Program-made: the position numbers and the translations under genes
Part shown: positions 50,738-58,435 of the stretch, in pieces
Numbering within the stretch: position 1 is the first letter of the stretch
How the letters are laid out: every line of letters starts with the position of its first letter
Assembly: GCF_002234405.1 (NCBI RefSeq)
Contig: NZ_NMQT01000096.1
Coordinates: 47,630-111,629 of the forward strand
Length of the DNA stretch: 64,000 nucleotides
Reading direction: 5' to 3'
Source of the DNA: Amycolatopsis thailandensis
GTDB lineage: Bacteria; Actinomycetota; Actinomycetes; Mycobacteriales; Pseudonocardiaceae
Notes under the pieces: model-generated
Databases searched by the model: none
The model's input: the letters and a program-made list of their open reading frames with translations, nothing else
Told to the model about the DNA's origin: nothing

Positions 50738-51501
50738 GCGCGCGGCGGTACCTCGGGCTCGCCGGGCTGGTCGCGGTCGCCCTGCTGATCTCGGCGCCCG
50801 GAGCGCGCGCGGACAGCCTGTCGAGTGAAGATCTCGCGGCCGCGAAGGCGGCTGCCGACGATCCCACTCTGCGTGCCGAAATCGGCCGCTTCCTCACACA
50901 AACGGGTGGTTCGGGCCACGCGCCGTCGGTGAGTGTCGTCGACGAATCCTTCCCGGTTTACGAGCTTTCGAGGGACTTCGTCGCCGGTGACGGCGCGATC
51001 GCCGGGCAACTCGCCTACGTCGCCGTCCCCGTGACGGCGTCCGACGGGCAGACCGCGACCGTCTGGTCGGTCCGCGGCGACGACGGCGCCTGGCGCGTCG
51101 GCAACATCGCGTCGGGTGACCGGGAAAGCGAACTGGCCCGGCGGCTGCCCGCCGGTGCGACCCTGCTCCACGAGCCCCAGGTCGACGCCTGGTACGCGCT
51201 GCGCGACGGCCGGGTGACGCTGCTCGACTCCGGCGCCAGCGGCTACGCGGCCGGTGCCACGGCCACCCTCGCTGAGTACCAGCGGACGGTCTCCGGCCGG
51301 TATGGCGCGATGCTCGCGAACTCGCCGTACGCCCAAGAAGGCAAGGCCGGTGGCTACAACGCCCAGGTGATGCCGCGCGGCGACGGCGGCCCCGCGCCGG
51401 ACGCGCAGGACACCGGTTTCGTCCCGCTGCTGATCTTCGGCGGCCTGCTGCTGATCTGTGTCGCCGGCTTCTTCCTGCACTCGAAGAGGCGCGTCCCCTA
51501 G
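50734..51501 (+). CDS. Secreted, C-terminally membrane-anchored protein
   Basis: A 255-residue protein with a signal peptide (about residues 1-26, ending GARADSLS), an extracellular domain of about 190 residues (VVDESFPVYELSRDFVAG, VPVTASDGQTATVWSVRGDD), a Gly/Pro/Asp-rich hinge, and a C-terminal helix plus basic tail (FFLHSKRRVP). PDAQDTGF before the helix resembles a sortase site but lacks the L/A-x-TG spacing, so simple membrane anchoring is likelier. Coupled to the protease gene by ATGA; it may be its partner, inhibitor or substrate (inference). Confidence 0.75.
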   Translation: MSARRYLGLAGLVAVALLISAPGARADSLSSEDLAAAKAAADDPTLRAEIGRFLTQTGGSGHAPSVSVVDESFPVYELSRDFVAGDGAIAGQLAYVAVPVTASDGQTATVWSVRGDDGAWRVGNIASGDRESELARRLPAGATLLHEPQVDAWYALRDGRVTLLDSGASGYAAGATATLAEYQRTVSGRYGAMLANSPYAQEGKAGGYNAQVMPRGDGGPAPDAQDTGFVPLLIFGGLLLICVAGFFLHSKRRVP

Positions 51502-51573
51502 CGGACCGGTGGGCTGGACGTGAGCTGACCCGTCCGGCCCGCCGGTCGACCACCTCGCCCTATCCTTGGCCGC

Positions 51574-52218
51574 GTGGGTCGACTCGTGGTTATCGAAGGT
51601 CTGGACGGTGCGGGCAAGCGCACCCTCGCCGACGCGCTGACCGGCGCGCTGAACGCCGCCGGGGCGAGCGTCGCGTCCATCGCGTTCCCCCGCTACGGCG
51701 AAAGCGTGCACGCCGACCTGGTGAAGGAAGCGCTGCACCGCGGGCACGGCGACCTCATCGACTCCGTGTACGGCATGGCGCTGCTCTACGCGCTCGACCG
51801 CCGGGGCGCGGCCGACGAGATCCGCGCCCGGCTCGGCGATCACGACGTCGTGCTGCTCGACAGGTACGTCGCGTCGAACGCGGCGTACGGCGCCGCCCGG
51901 CTCCATCAGGGCGCGGACGGTGAGTTCGTGCGCTGGCTCCGCGAACAGGAGATCGACCGGTTCGGCCTGCCGGTGCCCGCCGCGCATCTGCTGCTCCGGG
52001 TCACCGCCGACGTCGCCGCCGACCGCGCGCAGCGCCGCGCCGCGAGCGACGCCGACCGCGCGCGGGACTCCTTCGAGACCGACGACTCGCTCCAGAAGCG
52101 GTGCTCGGTGGTCTACGACGAACTCGCCGCGGCGGGCTGGCTCGCACCCTGGCACGTTCTCGACGGCGTCGCCGGTGTCGACACCGCCGCGTTGGCCGCC
52201 GAACTCCTCCGCGTTTAG
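51574..52218 (+). CDS. tmk: Thymidylate kinase (dTMP kinase)
   Basis: A 214-residue kinase making dTDP from dTMP. P loop GLDGAGKRT (about residues 9-17; the R before T is typical of actinobacterial Tmk), DRYVASNAAYGAARL (about 90-104) for dTMP binding, and the RARDSFETDDSLQ lid region. The sequence resembles Rv3247c, which likewise lies between ahcY and mtrA in M. tuberculosis. Here a betaine island has been placed between tmk and mtrA. GTG at 51574 without a strong ribosome site. The stop TAG lies inside a family A repeat. Confidence 0.92.
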   Translation: MGRLVVIEGLDGAGKRTLADALTGALNAAGASVASIAFPRYGESVHADLVKEALHRGHGDLIDSVYGMALLYALDRRGAADEIRARLGDHDVVLLDRYVASNAAYGAARLHQGADGEFVRWLREQEIDRFGLPVPAAHLLLRVTADVAADRAQRRAASDADRARDSFETDDSLQKRCSVVYDELAAAGWLAPWHVLDGVAGVDTAALAAELLRV

Positions 52219-52273
52219 TCCTCTGGATGCGGTACTTGCGTGCGCATCTACCGCGTTTAGTCCTCTAGATGCG
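52209..52273. repeat. Family A repeat in direct orientation, supplying two stop codons
   Basis: CCGCGTTTAGTCCTCTGGAT and three more bases (52209-52231) recur with one change at 52251-52273, a direct rather than inverted repeat. The first copy contains the tmk stop TAG; the second, read on the minus strand, encodes the last residues LED and the TAA stop of the Rieske oxygenase gene. It thus reaches into both coding regions. Confidence 0.75.
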
Positions 52274-53360
52274 TGCGTAGCCAGGCGTGGAACTCGCCGA
52301 TGTGATGCTCGGACGGCATCAGCACCCCGCCGCCGCGGTAGGCACGGGACGCCATCGCGGGCTGGCAGCGTTCACAGGCGTCGAAGTCCTGCTCGTTGAC
52401 GCGGTGGAACAGTTCCACCGAGCGCGACACGTCACGCCCCGACGCGACGACGTCGGCCGAATAGAGCCAGTCGCATTCGACGACCGTCCGGTCCGGCGCG
52501 AGCGGGTACATCCGGTGGAAGATCACGTGATCCGGCACCAGGTTCACGAACACCTGCGGCCGGATGGTGATCGCGTAGTACCGCCTGTCCTGCTCGCTCG
52601 CGACACCGTCGAGCCGCTCGAAACCCGAACCGCCGTCGATGGTGAACCCCTCGACGTCCTCGCCGAATCCGGCGCCGTGCCCGACGTAGTACTGCGCCGC
52701 GTACCCGTCGGCGAACTCCGGCAGCACCTCGGTCAGTTCGGGATGGATCGTCGCGCAGTGGTAGCACTCCATGAAGTTCTCGACGATCAGTTTCCAGTTC
52801 GCCTTGACGTCGTAGGTGATCCGGCGCCCGACCGAGAGCCCGTCGAGGCCGTAGCGCCCGATCGATTCGAGATCGCCCAGCCGTTCCCGCACCGCGCCCT
52901 CGACGTCGGCCTCGAACGACGGCGGGTCCGCGGCGAGGCAAACCCACGCGTAGCCCAGCCATTCCCGCAGGTGCACGGTGTGCAGCCCGTACTCCGCGCG
53001 GTCGATATCGGGGAGGTTCGCGAGGTTCGGCGCGGCGATCAGCTTGCCGTCGAGCCCGTACGTCCACGCGTGGTATGGGCACTGAAACGCGCGCTTCACC
53101 GTGCCCGTCGCTTCGGTGCACAGCCGGGCGCCACGATGGCGGCAGACGTTGAGGAACGCCCGCAGCCCGCCGTCCCGCCCCCGGCCGACGAGCACACTTT
53201 CGCGTCCGATTTGGACAGTCCGGTAGTCGCCCGCCGACGCCAGGTCCGCCGAACGTGCGGCGCAGAACCACCGGCGCTCGAAGATCTTTTCCTGCTCCGC
53301 CGCGAAGATCGCGGGATCGGTGTAATACCCGCCGCCCAGCGTCGGGATGAGACTCGTCAT
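52257..53360 (-). CDS. gbcA: Rieske oxygenase alpha subunit, probable glycine betaine monooxygenase
   Basis: A 367-residue oxygenase of the choline/betaine monooxygenase class. Rieske cluster: CRHRGARLC then CPYHAWTYGLDG (C-x-H ... C-x2-H, about residues 73-105). Mononuclear iron site: VENFMECYHCATIHPEL with two His, and a downstream Asp. It should remove one methyl group from glycine betaine to give dimethylglycine, as GbcA does in Pseudomonas. Operon position after dimethylglycine oxidase and sarcosine oxidase supports this strongly. ATG at 53360 overlaps the sarcosine oxidase stop (ATGA). Stachydrine or carnitine are alternative substrates of related enzymes. Confidence 0.85.
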   Translation of the reverse strand: MTSLIPTLGGGYYTDPAIFAAEQEKIFERRWFCAARSADLASAGDYRTVQIGRESVLVGRGRDGGLRAFLNVCRHRGARLCTEATGTVKRAFQCPYHAWTYGLDGKLIAAPNLANLPDIDRAEYGLHTVHLREWLGYAWVCLAADPPSFEADVEGAVRERLGDLESIGRYGLDGLSVGRRITYDVKANWKLIVENFMECYHCATIHPELTEVLPEFADGYAAQYYVGHGAGFGEDVEGFTIDGGSGFERLDGVASEQDRRYYAITIRPQVFVNLVPDHVIFHRMYPLAPDRTVVECDWLYSADVVASGRDVSRSVELFHRVNEQDFDACERCQPAMASRAYRGGGVLMPSEHHIGEFHAWLRTHLED

Positions 53361-54502
53361 CTCGACGCTCCCATCAGTCGCGCGGGGTCGAACAGCGCGA
53401 TCGGATGCTCGGTGGTGCCGTCCACCACCAGGTCGGCGAGCACCTCGCCGACCACCGGGACGAACTTGAAGCCGTGCCCGGAGAACCCGCAGGCGACCAC
53501 CACGCGGTCGTGCGCGGGATGGCGGGCGATGACGAAATGCTCGTCCGGGGTGTTCGTGTACAGGCAGGTCGCCCCGCGCAGGAACGCGCCGGGCAGCGAC
53601 GGCATCTTCCGGCCGACGAACTCCGCGATCTCGCCGACCTCTTCGGCGTGCACCGTCCGGTCGATGGTCTCCGGCGTGCAGGGCTCGCCGCCGCGGAAGA
53701 ACGCGACCTTCACGCTCCCGGCGTCGTCGTGGGAGGGGAAGCCGTAGAACTGCCGTCCGGTTTCGCCTTCCCAGACGTAGATCGGATGCCGTCCGGCGCG
53801 GAACGGTCCCGCCCCGCCCGACGGCGCGAACCAGTACTGGACCTGGCGTTCGATCGTGAAGTCGACGCCGAGTTCGGCGAGCAGCCCCGGTGCCCAGGCG
53901 CCGGGGCAGATCACCAGCTGCTCCGCGGTGTAGAAGTTCTGCGCGGTCCCGACCCGGACCCCGGTGGATGTCTGCCGCCACGAAAGGACCTTCTCCTCGT
54001 GGTGCAGATCCGCCCCGGCCCGCGCGGCGAGCTGCAGGTGCGCAGCCACGCTGCCTTCCGGAACCACGAAACCGGCGTTCTCCTCGTACAGCGCGATCTC
54101 GTGGTCCGCCGGGTTCATCGTCGGGAACCGGCGCCGGATCTCCGCCGCGTCCAGGAGTTCGTGCGGCAGCTCCCATTTCCGGGCGCTGGCCAGGCTGCCC
54201 GACACCGTCCGCGAGCCGGGGTCGCCGAGCATGATCCCGCCGCAGCGGGTGAAGATCTTCCGGCCCGAGTCCCGTTCGACGCCCTCCCACAGTTCGTGCG
54301 CCCGCAACAGAAGCGGGACGTACGCGGGATCCTCGAAGTACGCCTGCCGGGTGATCCGCGAGCCGCCGTGGCTGGACCCGAGGTTGTGCACCGGCGCGAA
54401 CTGGTCGATGCCCAGCACGCGCCGCCCTCGCCGGGCGAGCCGGTACGCGGCCGCGCTGCCCATCCCGCCGAGGCCGATGACGATGACGTCGTAATGGGTC
54501 AT
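53357..54502 (-). CDS. solA: Monomeric sarcosine oxidase
   Basis: A 381-residue flavoprotein of the MSOX/N-methyltryptophan oxidase family: FAD motif GLGGMGSAAAYRLARRG (residues 10-26), SSHGGSRITR near the flavin, and the Cys in ATCLYTNTPDEHF (about residue 310) that covalently holds FAD. It would oxidise sarcosine to glycine, formaldehyde and hydrogen peroxide. Overlaps the dimethylglycine oxidase stop by 4 bases and the Rieske gene start by 4 bases, so the three are one translationally coupled operon. N-methyltryptophan is a less likely substrate in this context. Confidence 0.88.
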   Translation of the reverse strand: MTHYDVIVIGLGGMGSAAAYRLARRGRRVLGIDQFAPVHNLGSSHGGSRITRQAYFEDPAYVPLLLRAHELWEGVERDSGRKIFTRCGGIMLGDPGSRTVSGSLASARKWELPHELLDAAEIRRRFPTMNPADHEIALYEENAGFVVPEGSVAAHLQLAARAGADLHHEEKVLSWRQTSTGVRVGTAQNFYTAEQLVICPGAWAPGLLAELGVDFTIERQVQYWFAPSGGAGPFRAGRHPIYVWEGETGRQFYGFPSHDDAGSVKVAFFRGGEPCTPETIDRTVHAEEVGEIAEFVGRKMPSLPGAFLRGATCLYTNTPDEHFVIARHPAHDRVVVACGFSGHGFKFVPVVGEVLADLVVDGTTEHPIALFDPARLMGASR

Positions 54503-56925
54503 GCGGCGCTCCTGATCCGGGTCATGCCGGGGTCGAACAGCGGTTCGTTCGCCACGACGGCGGGGATCCGCTCACCGAAGTACTCGATCTCCAAAGGGGT
54601 TCCCGGCACCGAGAGCCCGGCCGGAAGCCAGGCGTACGCGATGTTCTTGCCGACGGTGTAGCCGTACGCGGCACTGGTGACGTACCCGGCGGGACGGCCG
54701 TCGGCGTACACCGGTTCCTTGCCGAGCACGACGGAATACGGATCGTCGATCGTGAGACAGGTCAGCTTCCTGGTGGCCGTCTCCGCCGAGCGGCCCGTCA
54801 GCGCGTCCCGGCCGATGAAGTAACCCTTGTCCATCCGCACGGCGAACCCGAGACCGGCTTCGTACGGGTCGTGCTCGGCGGTGACGTCCGTGCCCCACAG
54901 CCGGTATCCCTTCTCCAGCCGCATACTGGAGAACGCCTCCCGCCCGGCGGCGATGATCCCGTGCTTCTGACCGGCGTCGGCGAGCGTGTCCCACAGTTCG
55001 CGGCCGAGATCGGCGCTCGTGTACAGCTCCCAGCCGAGTTCGCCGACATAGGACAGCCGCATCGCGGTGACCGGTACCAGGCCGACGTGCGCTTGCCTGG
55101 TCTTGAAGTACCCCATCGCCCGGTGCGAGAAGTCCGTTGTGGACAGTGGCTGCAGAACCGCTCTGGCGAGCGGGCCCCAGAGACCGATACAGCAGGTGCC
55201 GGGCGTGGTCTCGTGGATCTGCGCGGCGCCGTCGCCGGGGAGATGCCGCCGCAGCCAGTCGATGTCGATGGCGCTGTTGACACCCACCTGGAACCGGTCG
55301 GTGCCGAGCCGGGCGACGGTCAGGTCGCTACGCACGCCACCGTCCTCGTCGAGCAGCAGCGTGTAGGTGACCGAACCGGGTTTCTTGTCGAGCTGGTTCG
55401 TGGTCATCGTCTGCAAGAACGGCAACGCGCCAGGGCCGGTGACTTCCACGCGTTTCAGCGACGTCATGTCGAACATAGCGACCCGCTGCCGCGCGACCAG
55501 CGCTTCGGCACCGCCGATCGGGGACCAGTACCGCGCGGCCCAGCCGTCGCGCTCCGGCACGAGGTCGACCTCGGGAAGGTTCGCGTTCGCCTCGTACCAG
55601 TGCGGCCGCTCCCAGCCGCCCGCTTCGAGGAAAAACGCGCCGAGCGCCTTCTGCCGTTCGTAAAAGGGACTCGTCCGCAGCGGCCTCGGATCTTCCATGG
55701 GCTGCAAGGGATGGACGATGTCGTAGACCTCGGCGAAGCTCTGGCAGCTGCGCGCCATGACGTAGTCCGGGGCCAGCTGCGCCCGCTCGAACCGGGCGAG
55801 GTCGCAGCCGTGCAGATCGTCGCCGGGCTGCCCGTCGACCAGCCAGCGCGCCATCGCCCGCGCGACCCCGGCCGAATGCGTGATCCAGACGGCTTCGGCG
55901 ACCCAGAACCCGTCGAGATCCGGGTGTTCGCCCAGGAGCGGCATGCCGTCCGGAGTGAAGGAGAACAGGCCGTTGATGCCCTCCTCGACCTTGGTCTCGC
56001 CGAGTGACGGCAGCAGGTCGACGGCGGCGGCCCAGGAATCCTCGAAGTCGGCGGGCGTGAACGCGAGTTCCGAGGGCATGCCCTCGCCGGCGCCGATCTC
56101 CTGAGGAGGTACCGGCATCGGCCGGTGCCCGTACGCGCCGATGCCGATCCTGTCGCCGTGCTCACGGAAGTAGAGATCGGCGTCCTGATGCCGCAGGATC
56201 GGCCGGGTTCCCTCGGTGAAGCGGGGCAGGGGACTGGTGCGCGCGTACTGGTGCGCCATCGGGACCAGCGGGATAGTGAGGTCCACCAGTTCGCCGAGCA
56301 ACGGGCCCCACATCCCGGCGCACGAGACCACGATGTCCGCGCGGAAGCTCCCGGTCCCGGTGGTGACACCGGTGACCCGGCCGCCCGCCCGCTCGACACC
56401 GACGACCTTCTGGCGCGCGAGGAACCTGGCACCGCGCGCGATCGCCCGGCGGGCCTGCGCTTCGGCCGCCCGCAGGGGTTCGGCCAGGCCGTCGGAGGGG
56501 ATGTGGAATCCGCCGAGCACCTTGGCCTGGTCGAGCATGGGATGCAGCGCGGCGCATTCGCCCGGCTCGATCAGCCTGCTTTCGACCCCCGACGCGGCCG
56601 CCCAGCCGTGCCGCCGCTTGAGATCGGCGAGCCGTTCCGGGGTGGTGGCCACCTCCAGGCCGCCGACCGGCCGGAAACAGGGGCCGCCGTCGAGGTCGAG
56701 CGCGCCGTACTTGGCGACGGTGTACCGGGCGAACCCGGTCATCGTGCGGCAGGCGTTGGTCTGGAAGACCAGGCCGGGCGCGTGCGAGCTGGAGCCGCCG
56801 GTGGTGAACAGGTCGCCCTGGTCCAGCACGGTGAGGTCGGTCCAGCCACGTTCGGTGAGTTCGTCGGCGAGCGCGCAGCCGACGATGCCGGCGCCGATCA
56901 CGACGACGCGGGGTCCGGAGGGCAT
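54499..56925 (-). CDS. Dimethylglycine oxidase (FAD and folate dependent)
   Basis: An 808-residue two-part enzyme like Arthrobacter globiformis dimethylglycine oxidase. Residues 1-420 are a DAO-type flavin domain with GAGIVGCALADELTERG and GGSSSHAPGLVFQTN, where the His binds FAD covalently. Residues 430-805 are a GcvT-like folate domain (MFDMTSLKRVEVTGPGA, GYRLWGTDVTAEHDPYEAGL) that captures the methyl as methylene-tetrahydrofolate. Product is sarcosine. ATG at 56925 follows AGGAGG; the longer frame to 57009 lacks support. First gene of the betaine operon, with a TGTTGCG operator 70-105 bases upstream. Confidence 0.92.
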   Translation of the reverse strand: MPSGPRVVVIGAGIVGCALADELTERGWTDLTVLDQGDLFTTGGSSSHAPGLVFQTNACRTMTGFARYTVAKYGALDLDGGPCFRPVGGLEVATTPERLADLKRRHGWAAASGVESRLIEPGECAALHPMLDQAKVLGGFHIPSDGLAEPLRAAEAQARRAIARGARFLARQKVVGVERAGGRVTGVTTGTGSFRADIVVSCAGMWGPLLGELVDLTIPLVPMAHQYARTSPLPRFTEGTRPILRHQDADLYFREHGDRIGIGAYGHRPMPVPPQEIGAGEGMPSELAFTPADFEDSWAAAVDLLPSLGETKVEEGINGLFSFTPDGMPLLGEHPDLDGFWVAEAVWITHSAGVARAMARWLVDGQPGDDLHGCDLARFERAQLAPDYVMARSCQSFAEVYDIVHPLQPMEDPRPLRTSPFYERQKALGAFFLEAGGWERPHWYEANANLPEVDLVPERDGWAARYWSPIGGAEALVARQRVAMFDMTSLKRVEVTGPGALPFLQTMTTNQLDKKPGSVTYTLLLDEDGGVRSDLTVARLGTDRFQVGVNSAIDIDWLRRHLPGDGAAQIHETTPGTCCIGLWGPLARAVLQPLSTTDFSHRAMGYFKTRQAHVGLVPVTAMRLSYVGELGWELYTSADLGRELWDTLADAGQKHGIIAAGREAFSSMRLEKGYRLWGTDVTAEHDPYEAGLGFAVRMDKGYFIGRDALTGRSAETATRKLTCLTIDDPYSVVLGKEPVYADGRPAGYVTSAAYGYTVGKNIAYAWLPAGLSVPGTPLEIEYFGERIPAVVANEPLFDPGMTRIRSAA

Positions 56926-56992
56926 GGTGCGGGGAACCTCCTGCCTGCCCGGTTCAGTCCACAAAGGACACGGGCATCGGGGTGACAGGCAC

Positions 56993-57030
56993 TGTTGCGG
57001 ATGAGGCACGTTGTTCCGTCTTCAGCAACA
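56993..57030. promoter_or_regulatory. Probable IclR operator in front of the betaine catabolic operon
   Basis: TGTTGCG (56993-56999) and AGCAACA (57024-57030) face each other across 24 bases. The same arrangement with the same 24-base gap stands before the ferredoxin gene (58046-58083), and both middles contain CACGT followed by a CGT. The match between two promoters of the same pathway, next to an IclR gene, suggests the IclR protein binds both. No experiment is available. Confidence 0.6.
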
Positions 57031-57093
57031 AAGTGCGGCACGTGCGGGCGTGCTGTCAAGAGCCCGAAAAGGTCGCCCTCTTCAAGGGGGCGC

Positions 57094-57150
57094 GTGCAAT
57101 GAAAGGCCCCTTCATCGCAAAATTTGCTATGAAGGGGCCTTTCATTGCAC
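57094..57150. repeat. Intergenic palindrome, family B variant (GTGCAATGAAAGGCCCC)
   Basis: Stem 57094-57120 with 57124-57150, broken by one mismatch, around AAATTT-like centre. Variant core ATGAAAGGCCCCTTCAT. It follows the IclR gene (minus strand) by 30 bases and would end its transcript before the next promoter. Confidence 0.8.
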
Positions 57151-57179
57151 GAGCGGAGGGTGTGACCGGGCCGGTCGGC

Positions 57180-57965
57180 TCACTCCGTGAAGTACCCGAG
57201 CTGTCCCGAGAGGTCCGTGGCGGCCTCGGCGAGCGGCCGCACCATCTGCCGCACCCGCTGTTTCGAAAGCCGGTACGACGGACCGGAAGCGCTCATCGCC
57301 GCGACGACGTCCCCGCCGGGGCCGTGCACCGGCACCGCGACCGCGTGCATCCCCAGTTCCAGCTCCTCGAAACAGGCCGCGTACCCGTCCTCGGCGACGC
57401 GCTCCAGTTCCGCTGTCAGCTCGTCCGGATCGACCGTGGTCCGCGGCGTGAACCGTTCGAGTTTCCGCCGGAGCAAGCGTTTGCGCTCGGGGTCGGCCAT
57501 GTACGCGAGCAGCACCTTCCCGCTGGACGTCGCGTGCAGGGGCGTGCGCTGGCCGGTCCAGTTCTGCGTGGTGATCGCGGCCGAGCCGCGGGCCTGGCTG
57601 ACGTTGATCGCGACCCCGTCGTCGGCGATCGCGATGTTGACCGTCTCGCCGAGCGTCTCCGCCAGGCCCTGGCAGGTCTGCCTGCCCAGTTTCGCCAGGT
57701 CCATCCGGCCGGTGGCGGCACCCGCCAGCCGGACGACGCCGAAGCCGATCGCGTACTTGCCGCGTTCCCCGAGTTGCTCGACGAGGCCGCGGTTCTCCAG
57801 GACGCTCAGCAGCCGCGAAGCCGTCGATTTGTGCACGCCGAGTTCGCCCGCGATCTCGGTGATCCCCGTTTCCCCGTTGCGCGCCAGCAGTTCCAGCACG
57901 CTGATCGCGCGGTCGACGGATTGCACCTGGCTGGGCGTTGCGTTCCCCGCGTCCTGGTTCCGCAT
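57180..57965 (-). CDS. IclR-family transcriptional regulator of the betaine island
   Basis: A 261-residue regulator: N-terminal winged helix (about residues 14-75, ITEIAGELGVHKSTASRLLS as recognition unit) and C-terminal effector domain (about 85-255, with TPLHATSSGKVLLAYM typical of IclR). It lies between the catabolic operon and the electron-transfer genes and is the obvious regulator of both; the effector may be betaine or dimethylglycine. ATG at 57965 has no ribosome site; a TACTGT box and the CGCAACA motif lie directly upstream, suggesting a leaderless, autoregulated message. Confidence 0.88.
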   Translation of the reverse strand: MRNQDAGNATPSQVQSVDRAISVLELLARNGETGITEIAGELGVHKSTASRLLSVLENRGLVEQLGERGKYAIGFGVVRLAGAATGRMDLAKLGRQTCQGLAETLGETVNIAIADDGVAINVSQARGSAAITTQNWTGQRTPLHATSSGKVLLAYMADPERKRLLRRKLERFTPRTTVDPDELTAELERVAEDGYAACFEELELGMHAVAVPVHGPGGDVVAAMSASGPSYRLSKQRVRQMVRPLAEAATDLSGQLGYFTE

Positions 57966-57967
57966 GA

Positions 57968-58083
57968 CGCAACAGTAGCCGTTTCGCCGGGATCCGTTCG
58001 GCTGAGTGGGCGAATCCCTTGACGCACCGGCCCCTCGAGGGTGATTGTTGCGCAGAGCACGTCTCGTCTCGTAATACGCAACA
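57968..58083. promoter_or_regulatory. Divergent promoter region of iclR and the ferredoxin gene with CGCAACA sites
   Basis: CGCAACA occurs at 57968-57974, 3 bases before the iclR start, and as a facing pair TGTTGCG (58046-58052) and CGCAACA (58077-58083) separated by 24 bases, ending 34 bases before the ferredoxin ATG. The pair has the same geometry as at 56993-57030. Binding would affect all three transcription units of the island. Confidence 0.6.
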
Positions 58084-58117
58084 TCGACAACCGTCGGTCC
58101 TTTCCCCGGAGGCCCCG

Positions 58118-58435
58118 ATGATCCGTGCCTGCTCCGTCTCCGAACTTCCCGAGGGCGAAGCTCTCCGCCTCGAAGGTCCCGTGCCTGTTTCGGTCTTCCA
58201 CTCCGAGGGCGGTTTCTACGCCCTGGACGACACGTGCAGCCACCAGGACGCGTCGCTCGCCGACGGCTGGATCGAGGACTGCTTCGTCGAATGCCCGCTG
58301 CACGCCGCCCGGTTCGATCTGCGGACCGGCGTCCCGGACTGCCTTCCCGCGAAGAGCGCCGTGCGCACGTACCCGGTCGTGGTCGCCGACGGGGTGATCT
58401 ACGTGGACACCGGGGTAAGACAGGACGTCGCTTGA
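58118..58435 (+). CDS. Rieske-type ferredoxin, electron donor to the oxygenase
   Basis: A 105-residue [2Fe-2S] ferredoxin of the BphF/CarAc type. Cluster motif: CSHQDASL then CPLHAARFD (C-x-H ... C-x2-H, about residues 43-66). These ferredoxins pass electrons from a flavin reductase to the oxygenase Rieske centre. The reductase gene follows with a 4-base overlap, and the only Rieske oxygenase nearby is the betaine gene. ATG at 58118 has GGAGG 5 bases upstream; the longer frame lacks this. Confidence 0.9.
   Translation: MIRACSVSELPEGEALRLEGPVPVSVFHSEGGFYALDDTCSHQDASLADGWIEDCFVECPLHAARFDLRTGVPDCLPAKSAVRTYPVVVADGVIYVDTGVRQDVA

Noticed and set aside
53405..54661. Plus-strand frame of 418 residues opposite the sarcosine oxidase
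   Set aside because: Antisense shadow; the minus strand has intact FAD and covalent-flavin motifs and coupled starts.
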